The notes under the pieces are model-generated. The model was given only the letters and a program-made list of their open reading frames with translations. It had not been told where the DNA came from and ran no database searches. The position numbers were made by a program, and so were the translations under genes. Positions 15,908-24,099 of a DNA stretch of 64,000 nt are shown piece after piece; position 1 is the stretch's first letter; each line of letters begins with the position of its first letter. Origin of the DNA: CAZKVJ01 sp964556225 (GTDB lineage: Bacteria > Actinomycetota > Acidimicrobiia > Acidimicrobiales > Ilumatobacteraceae); NCBI GenBank assembly GCA_964556225.1, contig CAZKVJ010000013.1, positions 54,987-118,986 on the forward strand. Reading direction: 5' to 3'.

Positions 15908-17349
15908 GCGTCCTCGTCGTCGACGTCGGCACCAGCAGCGTCCGAGCCGCGGTGGTGCGCCCGGACGCCACGATCGCCCACGTCGAGAGCCGTCCCTTCC
16001 CGCCCACCAGCCCCGCGCCCGGGCTCGTCGAGTTCGACGCCACCGAGCTGGCGACGATCGTCGTGGAGCTGGCGACGGCCGCGCTGGCGGCCGCCGGCCC
16101 CGTGGACGCGGTCGGCATCGCGGCGCAGCGGGCATCGGCGGTGGTGTGGGACCGCCGCACGCTGCGCCCGATCGGGCCGGCTATCGGCTGGCAGGACCTG
16201 CGCACGGTGATCGACTGCATCGTGCTGAAGGCGTCGCACGGCTTCTCGCTCGCGCCGAACCAGACCGCCACCAAGGCGGCCTGGCTGCTCAACACGTTCG
16301 ACGCCGAGCGCCAGGGCGACTGGTGCGTCGGCACCGTCGACTCGTGGGTCGCGTCGGTGCTCTCGGGCGGCACGCTGCACGTCACCGACCACACGAACGC
16401 TGGCGTCAGCGGCCTGGCCCTCGCCGACGCCAGCGGCTGGTCCGAGACGGTGTGCGACGCGGTCGGCGTGCCCGTGGGCATGCTGCCCCGCCTGGTCGAG
16501 TCCAGCGGCCCGATCGGCGAAGCGTCGGCGCTGCCAGGTGCACCGGTGATCGCCGGCCTCGTCGGCGACCAGCAGGCGTCGCTGGTCGGCCAAGGGTGCG
16601 TCCTGCCCGGTCGGGCCAAGATCACGTTCGGCACCGGCGGCATGCTCGACGTGTGCACCCACCAGCCGGCGCCGGCCCGTGCGGTGCGCAGCGCCCACGG
16701 CACGTTCCCGATCGTCGCCTGGAGCCGCGACTCGCAGGTGGTGTGGGGCGCGGAGGCCATCATGCTGTCGGCCGGCACGAACGTGGAGTGGCTCCGCGAC
16801 GACCTCGGGCTGATCGAGACCGCCGCCCAGAGCCACGACGTCGCCGCCACGTGCGAGCACACCGACGGCGTCGTGTACGTGCCGGCCCTGCTCGGGCTCG
16901 GGACGCCGCAGTGGGACTACGGCGCTCGCGGCACGCTGCTCGGCATCACCCGCGGCACCACGCGGGCCCACCTCGTGCGGGCCGTGCTCGAAGGCGTCGC
17001 CCACCGCGGCGCCGACCTCGTCGAGGCGGCCGAGGCCGACACCGGCCTCACCATCGAACAGCTGCGCATCGACGGCGGGATGGCGGCGAACCCGACGTTC
17101 GTCCAAGCGCTCGCCGACGCCGCCGGCCGACCCGTCGAGGTGTCGCCGGTGCTCGAGGCGACCACCCTGGGGGCAGCGTTCCTGGCCGGTCTGGCCGTGG
17201 GGACCTGGGGGTCGATGGACGACGTGTCGGCCACCTGGCGACCCGCCGCGCGCGTCGAGCCCGGCGCCCCCACCGACCGCCAGCGCTGGGCCGAGGCGGT
17301 GCGCCGTGCCGGCGGCTGGATCCCTGACCTGTCCGCTCTCGACTTCTAG
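15904..17349 (+). CDS. FGGY-family kinase, glycerol-kinase-like
   Basis: This 481-residue kinase has the actin-like ATPase fold. The N-terminal phosphate loop is VVDVGTSSVRAAVV. The catalytic region includes GPAIGWQDLRT and ITFGTGGMLDVCTHQP, and the C-terminal signature RIDGGMAANPTFVQALAD matches FGGY kinases. In the operon after GlpD it most likely phosphorylates glycerol. True glycerol kinases have GTTS and a W-x-D-x-RT segment; here the forms are GTSS and W-Q-D-L-RT, so another polyol is possible. The ATG at 15904 overlaps the AGPS-like stop (ATGA). No gene follows closely, so this is the operon end. Confidence 0.85.
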   Translation: MSVLVVDVGTSSVRAAVVRPDATIAHVESRPFPPTSPAPGLVEFDATELATIVVELATAALAAAGPVDAVGIAAQRASAVVWDRRTLRPIGPAIGWQDLRTVIDCIVLKASHGFSLAPNQTATKAAWLLNTFDAERQGDWCVGTVDSWVASVLSGGTLHVTDHTNAGVSGLALADASGWSETVCDAVGVPVGMLPRLVESSGPIGEASALPGAPVIAGLVGDQQASLVGQGCVLPGRAKITFGTGGMLDVCTHQPAPARAVRSAHGTFPIVAWSRDSQVVWGAEAIMLSAGTNVEWLRDDLGLIETAAQSHDVAATCEHTDGVVYVPALLGLGTPQWDYGARGTLLGITRGTTRAHLVRAVLEGVAHRGADLVEAAEADTGLTIEQLRIDGGMAANPTFVQALADAAGRPVEVSPVLEATTLGAAFLAGLAVGTWGSMDDVSATWRPAARVEPGAPTDRQRWAEAVRRAGGWIPDLSALDF

Positions 17350-17458
17350 AGTTGCCCCGCTCACCCCCGGCCGGGAAGGCTAGGGGTCAACGTGTCCGGC
17401 CCGCTGCCCGCACCACCGGCCCGGCAGGCGAATGCGACGTCAGAAAGGACCACTCCAC

Positions 17459-18151
17459 GTGGAGCAGACCGATCACGGTGACACCGGCCATGGCGACACC
17501 GGCCACGGCGACTCCCGCATCGGCACGGACCGCCGTCGGTTCTTGCACGCCGGCCTGACGGGTGCCGCCATCGCCGCCCTGCCGGTGATCGCCCGCCCCG
17601 GTGTCGCGGCCGCCACGACGCCGCCCGACGAGGAGTCCACCACCACGGCGCCACCGGCCCGCCCCACCACCGAGGACGCCGTGCTGCTGCGCTTCGCCCA
17701 GTCGCTCGAGCTGGCCGCCCGCGACCTGTACGACGAGGCCATCGCCAATGCCGCGCCCGGCGCCGAGACCCTCGACGTGCTGCAGGTGTTCCGTGAGCAC
17801 CACGAGGCGTACGCCCAGGAGCTGGGCGGCATGCTCGGCCGGGTCGGCGCCCTCTTCCCCAACGCGGCGCTGCTCGAGGAGTACCTCGAGCGCTTCGGCG
17901 CCGGCCCCGAGCGGATGGCGGCCGCCGCTGCCGAGCTCGAGAGCTCGCTGGTCGCCACCCACCTCGACGCCCTCGACGTCCTCGAGTCCACCGAGGGCGC
18001 GGCCCTGGTCGCGTCGATCCTCACCACGGAGGCCCGCCACTCGCAGGTCATGGCGATGGCCGCCGGGATCGACGACCTGAACGAGTTGCTCGACCCGAGG
18101 TCGGAGCCGCTCACGATCGACGACTATCCGCCCTCCCTCCCCTCGGAGTGA
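17459..18151 (+). CDS. Tat-exported ferritin-like protein
   Basis: This 230-residue protein begins with a His/Gly/Asp-rich stretch (repeated HGDTGHGD) and then a twin-arginine signal (DRRRFLHAGLTGAAIAALP, around residues 25-45), so it should be folded before export. After a Thr/Pro-rich linker comes a helical domain (LLRFAQSLELAARDLYDEAI, then REHHEAYAQELG and TTEARHSQVMAM) with the Glu and Glu-x-x-His positions of a diiron ferritin-like bundle. The GTG at 17459 is preferred because AAAGGA lies nine bases before it. The stop overlaps the GTG of a second ferritin-like gene. The His-rich N-terminus may bind metal. The substrate is unknown. Confidence 0.8.
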   Translation: MEQTDHGDTGHGDTGHGDSRIGTDRRRFLHAGLTGAAIAALPVIARPGVAAATTPPDEESTTTAPPARPTTEDAVLLRFAQSLELAARDLYDEAIANAAPGAETLDVLQVFREHHEAYAQELGGMLGRVGALFPNAALLEEYLERFGAGPERMAAAAAELESSLVATHLDALDVLESTEGAALVASILTTEARHSQVMAMAAGIDDLNELLDPRSEPLTIDDYPPSLPSE

Positions 18152-19224
18152 TCTCGATGGACCACAGCCGCGACCAGCTCCGCCGCGATCTCCGCGACCT
18201 CGACTCGGATCAGCCCGAGGTCCACCGCGCGATGCGCCGCCTCTTCCAGCGCGCCCTCGACCCGCAGCGCCCCCGTGGCGCCGGCATCGACCGCCGCGGG
18301 TTCTTCCGCATCGGCGGGCTCACCATCGCCGGCACGGCGATCCTCGCCGCCTGCGGTGACGAAGCGCCCGCCGGTGGCGAGACGCCCCGCGTCGGCACCG
18401 TGCCGCCGGCGACCGACCTGCCCACCGCGGTCATCAGCGACGTGGCGCTGCTGCGCACCGCGACGTCGCTCGAGTACAACGCCATCACGCTGTACGACCT
18501 CGTGCTGTCCGACTACTCGGACCTGTTCACCGGTGACCTGTCCGATGCGCTCGAGCTGTTCCAGCGCTACCGCGACGACCACCAGGTCCACGCCGACCTG
18601 GTCACGCGCCTCGTCCAGGGCCTCGACGGCGAGCCGTACGAGTGCCCGAACCCGCGCATCGAGCAGTACTACGTGGACGAGGCCGTCCGCCTCATCCTCG
18701 GAGATCCCAGCGCCGACCCGCCGGTCGAGCCGAGCCCCGACCCCGCCCGCGACGTGCTCGTGGTCGCCCACGCGTTCGAGGAGCTGGCGGCCTCCACGTA
18801 CCAGGCGGTGGTCCCGCTGCTGTCGTTGCCCGCGCTGCGAGCCGACGCCATGCGCATCGGTTCGCAGGAGTCCCGCCACGCCTCGCTCATGGCGCGGCTC
18901 ATGAACCCCGACGCCATCGTGTCCACGTCCGAGGCCGCCGCGGCCGCCCCGAGCGCCGTGGCGCCGACCACCACCGCCGCCGCGACCGGCCTGCCGACCA
19001 CCGTCGCCGCCGCCACGGAGACCACCGCCGCCCCGGCGGCCGCGGAGGCGCCGGCCGGTTCGTACGAGACGGTCGTGGCCGTGCCGTGGACGTTCGGCAA
19101 CCTCGGCCCCATCCCGGTGGTCATCGGCGCCCCGAACGAGGTCGGCACCAGGCCGCAGCTCACGTTCGAGACGCCGAGCCTGAACTCGATCATGTACGAG
19201 TACCTGGGCGCCTGCCCCGCCTGA
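18148..19224 (+). CDS. Tat-exported ferritin-like lipoprotein
   Basis: This 358-residue protein follows the previous gene with a GTGA overlap. Its Tat signal is DRRGFFRIGGLTIAGTAILAAC, split as DRRGFF and the hydrophobic run, ending in a lipobox LAAC, so it is probably a lipoprotein on the outer face of the membrane. The domain has LLRTATSLEYNAITLYDLVL, a second helix pair with RDDHQVHADLV, and SQESRHASLMARL, giving the paired Glu/His pattern of a ferritin-like bundle. A long Ala/Thr linker (residues about 255-300) leads to a C-terminal beta-rich segment. Two such genes in tandem suggest a surface complex. What it oxidises or stores is unknown. Confidence 0.78.
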   Translation: MISMDHSRDQLRRDLRDLDSDQPEVHRAMRRLFQRALDPQRPRGAGIDRRGFFRIGGLTIAGTAILAACGDEAPAGGETPRVGTVPPATDLPTAVISDVALLRTATSLEYNAITLYDLVLSDYSDLFTGDLSDALELFQRYRDDHQVHADLVTRLVQGLDGEPYECPNPRIEQYYVDEAVRLILGDPSADPPVEPSPDPARDVLVVAHAFEELAASTYQAVVPLLSLPALRADAMRIGSQESRHASLMARLMNPDAIVSTSEAAAAAPSAVAPTTTAAATGLPTTVAAATETTAAPAAAEAPAGSYETVVAVPWTFGNLGPIPVVIGAPNEVGTRPQLTFETPSLNSIMYEYLGACPA

Positions 19225-19245
19225 CGGGTCCGTCGCGGCGCCAGC

Positions 19246-19452
19246 TCACCCGGCGCGCAGCAGCGCCGCCACCTCGTGTGTCGACGGCACCCGACCGCTC
19301 AGCACCACGGTGCCGTCCACGACCAGCGCCGGTGTCGCCATCACCCCCCACGAGACGATCTCGCCCGGGTGGGTGACGTGGTCGATGTCGGTGTCGACAC
19401 CGAGCTCCAGGAGCCCGATGGCGACGATGCCGCCGGCCACCACGGCCGCGGC
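19246..19452 (-). pseudogene. C-terminal part of a small thioredoxin-like protein, CxxC half missing
   Basis: The 68 codons here read AAVVAGGIVAIGLL and then ELGVDTDIDHVTHPGEIV, SWGVMATPALVVDG and GRVPSTHEVAALL. From ELGVD on this matches the C-terminal two-thirds of the small redox-active thioredoxins that normally follow permease genes of this type. The N-terminal strand and the CxxC active site are absent. The first 14 residues are instead the last membrane helix of the permease, read in a frame shifted by one base from the main permease frame. So a deletion joined the end of the permease to the middle of the thioredoxin gene. It cannot work as a thiol-disulfide enzyme as written. Confidence 0.75.
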
Positions 19453-20420
19453 TTGAGCACCCGGCGGAGCAGGATCATCTCGGGGAGCGACAAGGCGACG
19501 ACGCTCATCATGAACGCCAGCACCGTGCCCATGGGGAGGCCCTTGTCGTGCAGCGCCTCCACCAGCGGCAGGATGCCGGCGGCGTTGGAGTAGAGCGGCA
19601 CGCCGAGATCGACGGCGACCGGCACGCCGAGCACCCCGGTGGCGTGATCGGCGAACCAGTCGGCGGGCACCCAACCGTGGATGACCGAGCCGAGGCCGAT
19701 GCCGACGAGCAGGTACGGCCACACCTTGCGCAAGATGGTGACGACCTCCTCGCGACCCATGGCGAAGCGGTCGTCCCAGGTGAGGCCCTTGGACGGGTCG
19801 ACCGGCTGGCCGCGCAGCGTCGTCTCGAACACGAACGGCTCCACCCAACCCTCCAGGTGGAGCCGGCCGATGACGAACCCGGCCACGATCGCCACGGCCA
19901 GCCCGGCGGCCATGTACATGGCCGTCACCCCCCAGCCGAACAGGCCGAGCAGCAGCACGACGGCCACCTCGTTCACCAGCGGGCTGGCGATCAGGAAGCT
20001 CATCGTCACCCCGAGCGGGACCCCGGCGGCCACGAAGCCGACGAAGACGGGGACTGCCGAGCACGAGCAGAACGGCGTCACCACACCGAGCGACGCCGCG
20101 GCGACGTTGCCGACCCCTTCGCGTCGCCCGCCGAGCAGGGCGCGGGTGCGCTCCACCGACATGAAGCTGCGCAGCACGGTGACCACGAAGATCACACCGG
20201 TGAGCAGCAGGGCGATCTTGGTGACGTCGTAGCAGAAGAAGTGCACCGCGTCGCCGAGCTTCGTCGCCGGGTCAAGGCCGCCCACGTCGTAGAGGAGCCA
20301 GTCCCAGAACGGCAGGTTCAGCCGGTACAGGGTGAACCACACGGTGGCCGCGCCGACCACGCCGAGCCAGCGCCGCCACGCCGAGCGGGCGGCCACCGGG
20401 ACAACGGCGGCCGTGCTCAT
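19341..20420 (-). CDS. Permease of the YraQ/UPF0718 type, frameshifted at its C-terminus
   Basis: This membrane protein has about eight hydrophobic segments and the family motifs TPFCSCSAVPVFVGF and SFLIASPLVNEVAV, placing it among permeases found next to arsR and small thioredoxins. The ATG at 20420 overlaps the stop of the arsR-like gene. The frame is genuine from 20420 down to about 19455 (PEMILLRRVLK). After that it reads WWPAASSPSGSWSS, which is the out-of-frame copy of the last helix and thioredoxin tail. One extra base at the AAGCC near 19452 would restore the frame into AAVVAGGIVAIGLL. Whether the lesion is biological or a sequencing error cannot be told here. Confidence 0.75.
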   Translation of the reverse strand: MSTAAVVPVAARSAWRRWLGVVGAATVWFTLYRLNLPFWDWLLYDVGGLDPATKLGDAVHFFCYDVTKIALLLTGVIFVVTVLRSFMSVERTRALLGGRREGVGNVAAASLGVVTPFCSCSAVPVFVGFVAAGVPLGVTMSFLIASPLVNEVAVVLLLGLFGWGVTAMYMAAGLAVAIVAGFVIGRLHLEGWVEPFVFETTLRGQPVDPSKGLTWDDRFAMGREEVVTILRKVWPYLLVGIGLGSVIHGWVPADWFADHATGVLGVPVAVDLGVPLYSNAAGILPLVEALHDKGLPMGTVLAFMMSVVALSLPEMILLRRVLKPRPWWPAASSPSGSWSSVSTPTSTTSPTRARSSRGG

Positions 20421-20694
20421 GGCGCCGACCCCACACCGGTGGCGAGCACGGCGACCAGCTCGTCGAGCGCCCGCTGGTCCAGGGTGTAGTCCACCCACCG
20501 CCCGCGCCTGGCGCTGGTGACCAGGCCCGCCTCGCGCAGCACCTTCAGGTGGTGCGACAGCAGCGGCGCCGACACGCCGGCCACCTCGGCCAGCGCGCAG
20601 GCGCAGCGCGTCCCCCACGGAGCTCCTCGACGATCGACCAGCGGACCGGGTCGGCCAGTGCCCGCAACGTTTCAACGGAGCTTGAACCGTTCAC
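20417..20694 (-). pseudogene. ArsR-family repressor with a one-base deletion in a G run
   Basis: The first part reads SVETLRALADPVRWSIVEELRG in frame from GTG at 20694. The rest, TRCACALAEVAGVSAPLLSHH, then LKVLREAGLVTSARRGRWVD, is in another frame and ends at a TGA overlapping the permease start. Adding one base to the five-base G run (20612-20616) joins both halves into a normal ArsR protein of about 92 residues, with a CxC pair (CAC) in the metal-sensing position of the helix-turn-helix. The 278-base length is one short of a multiple of three. A TTG nine codons in is an alternative start that would leave the palindrome at 20666-20691 outside the gene. Confidence 0.8.
20666..20691. promoter_or_regulatory. 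Palindrome TTCAA-N6-TTGAA, candidate ArsR operator
   Basis: TTCAA at 20671-20675 and TTGAA at 20682-20686 form an inverted repeat with a six-base spacer, extended by outer AAC (20666) and GTT (20689). This spacing and sequence resemble binding sites of ArsR/SmtB-family repressors. It lies within the first codons of the frameshifted arsR gene if GTG 20694 is used, or just before the gene if TTG is the real start. Autoregulation is the likely role. Confidence 0.5.
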
Positions 20695-20786
20695 TGCGGT
20701 CAGCGTCCTCCCGCCCGGCTGCGCGCCCAAGGGCCGATGGTCCTCTCCCCCGCCCCCCCGGCGTCCGGCCGTACACTGCACTCGAC

Positions 20787-21143
<357 letters not shown>

Positions 21144-21170
21144 GTCGCCGTGGCCGCTGACGACTTGGCC

Positions 21171-21219
21171 GACGTGGTCACCTGAACCCGCGAACGACGC
21201 GGGATGAGGTGACCACGTG
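21171..21219. repeat. Palindromic intergenic repeat, copy 1
   Basis: The outer arms ACGTGGTCACC (21172-21182) and GGTGACCACGT (21208-21218) are perfect reverse complements. Inside, CCCGCG (21187-21192) pairs with CGCGGG (21198-21203) around the loop AACGA. A symmetric internal loop TGAA/ATGA separates the two stems. It lies between rnpB and the YqhA-like gene. The structure is shared with copies at 21778, 25588, 28168 and 30390. Confidence 0.85.
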
Positions 21220-21298
21220 GGGCTCCCACCCTGGTCGCGAGCACGCTGAGCGCGCCAAGCGAGCTCGAGAGCGACGCCCCCCGCTACGGTTGCGGTCC

Positions 21299-21757
21299 AT
21301 GTCACGGTGGCTGGCGGGCACGCGGTTCGTGGTGCTCGTCGCCGTCGTCGGAGTGCTCGTCCAGGCCCTCGCCTGCTACGGGTGGGCGGTCGCGACGACC
21401 GTCGACTTCATCGGTCAGATCAAGGACAGCTGGGACGACGGTGACACCGTCGTCGAGCTGCTCCAGGTGCTCGACCTCTACCTGATCGGGACGGTGCTGG
21501 TCATCACGGCGATCGGCCTGTACGAGCTGTTCGTCGGGCCAGTGGACCTCCCCGACTGGCTGGTGATCCGCAACCTGTCCGACCTGAAGTCCAAGATCGT
21601 CGACGTCTTGGTGCTGGTGATCGGCATCAAGTTCCTCGAGAAGGCCGTGACCGCCAAGGACGCCCAGGACGTGCTCTGGTACGGGCTCGGCTCGGCGGCC
21701 GTGATGGCGGTCCTGGTGACCTGGAACGCGCTCAAGGACGGCCGGGACGCCCACTGA
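21299..21757 (+). CDS. YqhA/UPF0114 family membrane protein
   Basis: This 152-residue integral membrane protein has four hydrophobic segments: near residues 8-30, 58-75 (LDLYLIGTVLVITAIGLYELF), 95-115 and 125-143. The block LYELFVGPVDLPDWLVIRNLSDLK, here split at LYELF and DLPDWL, with the later LKSKIVDVLVLVIGIKFLE, is characteristic of UPF0114. The family function is not established. The ATG at 21299 fits the family start; a longer frame begins at 21209 but runs through the palindromic repeat flank and is unlikely. It is flanked on both sides by copies of the repeat, so it is a single-gene unit. Confidence 0.88.
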   Translation: MSRWLAGTRFVVLVAVVGVLVQALACYGWAVATTVDFIGQIKDSWDDGDTVVELLQVLDLYLIGTVLVITAIGLYELFVGPVDLPDWLVIRNLSDLKSKIVDVLVLVIGIKFLEKAVTAKDAQDVLWYGLGSAAVMAVLVTWNALKDGRDAH

Positions 21758-21777
21758 CCACCCGGCCAGGGTGCCTC

Positions 21778-21826
21778 GACATGGTCACCTGAACCCGCGG
21801 CGGGCGCAGAAATCGGTGACGGCGTC
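21778..21826. repeat. Palindromic intergenic repeat, copy 2 (degenerate)
   Basis: The left arm GACATGGTCACC with TGAACCCGCG is nearly identical to copy 1. The right side, AATCGGTGACGGCGTC, has lost part of the pairing (GGTGAC is intact and the outer bases are changed). The inner CGCGGG is replaced by GGGCGC. It lies between the convergent YqhA-like and acyl-CoA synthetase genes. Confidence 0.65.
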
Positions 21827-21855
21827 GGGCAAGGAGCCGGCTGCCGGCCCCTGGC

Positions 21856-23409
21856 TCAGATCGACCGCCCGGTCCCGGCCCAATACCGGTCGCGGAGCAG
21901 GCGCTTGTAGAGCTTGCCGGTCGGCTGGCGGGGCAGCTCGTCCTCGAAGTCGACGGAGCGCGGCGCCTTGTAGCCGGCGAGCTTCGTTCTGACGAACGCG
22001 ATGATGTCGGCCTCGAGCTCCGCCGAGGGCTCGTAGCCGGAGTCGAGCTCCACGGCCGCCTTCACCTGCTCGCCGAACTCCTCCTCGGGGATCCCGAACA
22101 CTGCGGCATCGCGCACCGCGGGGTGCTCCAACAGCACGGCCTCGATCTCGGCCGGGTAGATGTTCACCCCACCCGAGATGATCATGTCGATCTTGCGGTC
22201 GGACATGAACAGCCAGCCGTCGTCGTCGAGGTACCCGACGTCACCCAGCGTGAAGACGCCGGGTTCCAGGTGGGCGCTCGCCGTCTTCTCGGGATCCTTG
22301 TGGTACTCGAAGTCGAGCCCGGTCGTGTCGCGCAGGTACAGCGTGCCGGGCTCTCCCGGGCCGAGCCGCTCGTTGTCGTCGCCGACCACGATGATCTCCT
22401 TGTTGGGCAGGCAGGGTCCGAGCGTTCCCGGCTTGGCGAGCCACTGCTCGCTCGACGCCATCGTGATCACCCCGCCCTCCGTGCCGCCGTAGTACTCGAC
22501 GATCGTGGGCCCCCACCACTCGATCATCCGGCGCTTCACGTCCTGGGGACAGGGGGCGGCGCCGTGCAGCACCAGGACCAGGCTGCTCCCGTCGAAGCGA
22601 GCACGCACCTCGTCCGGCAACCGGAGGAGCCGCACGAACTGCGTCGGGACGAGGTGCACGTTCGTGACCCCGTAGTGGTCGATGGCCCGCAGGGTCTCGG
22701 CGGGGTCGAAGCGAGGCCGGATCACCACGGTCGAGCCGCCGACGAGCGGCAGCATCGAGAAGGCCCACTGGGCCGAGTGGTACAGCGGGCCGTCGAGCAG
22801 CGTCACGCCGTCGGCGGGCACGTTCATCGTGATCCCGAACCCGGCGGCCATGAGCTCGAGCACGGACGTCGGCAGACCCATCGCCACGTACCCGGGTCGT
22901 ACGCCCTTGGGGCGACCCGTCGTGCCCGAGGTGTAGAACATCGGCCCGCCGAGCACCTGATCCTCCGGCTCGGACGGGTCGCTCCCGGAGAGCACCGCCT
23001 CGTAGGGCTCGAAGCCGTCGAGGTCTGCGCCGATGGCGATCCGCGCGGCCAGCTGCGGGTTCGCAGCCGCCGCCACCACGGCCGCCCCGGCGTACGCCGC
23101 ATCGGCCACGAACACCGATGCGTCGGAGTTCTCCAGCACGTAGGCCACCTCGTCGCCGGTCCAGTGCCAGTTGACCAGCACGCAGGCGGCGCCGGTGTGC
23201 ATCGCGGCCAGGAGCACCTCGTAGTACTCGCGGCGGTTCGAGACCATCGCCGCGACCGTGCCGCCGGACGCCACCCCACGGGCACGAAGGGCGCTGATCA
23301 ACCGGTTCACCCGCTGGTCCAGCTGAGCCCAGGTCGTGGTTCCTCGGTCGTCGATCAGCGCCGCCGCGTCCGCGCGGGCGGTCGCGTGCTTGGCGATCAC
23401 TTCGGCCAT
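21856..23409 (-). CDS. AMP-binding acyl-CoA synthetase
   Basis: This 517-residue enzyme activates a carboxylic acid to the acyl-adenylate and then the CoA thioester. The P-loop-like motif MFYTSGTTGRPKGV lies near residue 160, YYGGTEGGV near residue 300 and GDVGYLDDDGWLFMSDR near residue 400. The catalytic lysine is in RQPTGKLYKRLL near the C-terminus. The family size and the motifs fit medium/long-chain fatty acid or aromatic acid ligases of actinobacteria; the substrate cannot be read from the sequence. The ATG at 23409 faces a divergent DUF427 gene 32 bases away. The extra upstream open frame is antisense to that gene and was ignored. Confidence 0.9.
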   Translation of the reverse strand: MAEVIAKHATARADAAALIDDRGTTTWAQLDQRVNRLISALRARGVASGGTVAAMVSNRREYYEVLLAAMHTGAACVLVNWHWTGDEVAYVLENSDASVFVADAAYAGAAVVAAAANPQLAARIAIGADLDGFEPYEAVLSGSDPSEPEDQVLGGPMFYTSGTTGRPKGVRPGYVAMGLPTSVLELMAAGFGITMNVPADGVTLLDGPLYHSAQWAFSMLPLVGGSTVVIRPRFDPAETLRAIDHYGVTNVHLVPTQFVRLLRLPDEVRARFDGSSLVLVLHGAAPCPQDVKRRMIEWWGPTIVEYYGGTEGGVITMASSEQWLAKPGTLGPCLPNKEIIVVGDDNERLGPGEPGTLYLRDTTGLDFEYHKDPEKTASAHLEPGVFTLGDVGYLDDDGWLFMSDRKIDMIISGGVNIYPAEIEAVLLEHPAVRDAAVFGIPEEEFGEQVKAAVELDSGYEPSAELEADIIAFVRTKLAGYKAPRSVDFEDELPRQPTGKLYKRLLRDRYWAGTGRSI

Positions 23410-23441
23410 GGCTCGGCACCGTACCGGAGGACCCGCGACAC

Positions 23442-23945
23442 TTGCCGACCGTGCGACCGCAGCGGATCGAGCCAGGGCCCGGCCAGGAGAGCGTGTGGGA
23501 CTACCCCCGCCCCCCCGACGTCCGTCCCAGCGACGAGCACGTCGTGGTGATCCACCTCGGTGTGACCATCGCCGACTCCCATCGAGCCGTGCGCGTGTGC
23601 GAGACGAGCCAGGCGCCCGCGTACTACCTGCCCGTCGACGACGTCGCCGTGCACCACCTGGTGCGCAGCGAGCGCCGCTCGTACTGCGAGTGGAAGGGCG
23701 CGGCCACGTACTGGAGCGTGCAGGTGGGCGACGTCGTCGTACCCGATGCGGCATGGAGCTACGAGTCCCCGACGCCGCCGTACCGATCCATCACCGGCTA
23801 CCTGGCCTTTTACGCCCAGAAGCTCGACGAGTGCCGAGTCGATGGCGAGCTCGTGGAGCCCAACGCCGGCGGGTTCTATGGCGGCTGGGTGACCTCCAGG
23901 GTCGCCGGCCCCTTCAAGGGCGCACCGGGCACCCACGGCTGGTAA
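23442..23945 (+). CDS. DUF427 domain protein
   Basis: This 167-residue protein has the DUF427 beta-rich core: VVVIHLGVTIADSHRAVRVCETSQAP, split as VTIADSHRAVRV and PAYYLPVDDV, then SYCEWKGAATYWSV and YLAFYAQKLDECRVDG. DUF427 proteins are common in actinobacteria and have no proven function. The C-terminus GGFYGGWVTSRVAGPFKGAPGT is typical of the actinobacterial subgroup (read in two parts). The TTG at 23442 was chosen because GGAGG lies 11 bases upstream; a GTG at 23451 is possible but lies further from it. It is divergent from the acyl-CoA synthetase. Confidence 0.85.
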   Translation: MPTVRPQRIEPGPGQESVWDYPRPPDVRPSDEHVVVIHLGVTIADSHRAVRVCETSQAPAYYLPVDDVAVHHLVRSERRSYCEWKGAATYWSVQVGDVVVPDAAWSYESPTPPYRSITGYLAFYAQKLDECRVDGELVEPNAGGFYGGWVTSRVAGPFKGAPGTHGW

Positions 23946-24099
23946 CGTTCCCTGCGCTCGGGGCGTGCCCGCGTTGGTTGTCGCCGGCGTCGCGGCCGCA
24001 GAGCATCACGTCGGCTTCTGAGGCAGACTGCTCGCCCGTCCGCTCGCGACCGCGCTGCGCCTCGTGCGCCGGACCTGGGTGAGGAACGAGGAGGCCGTA

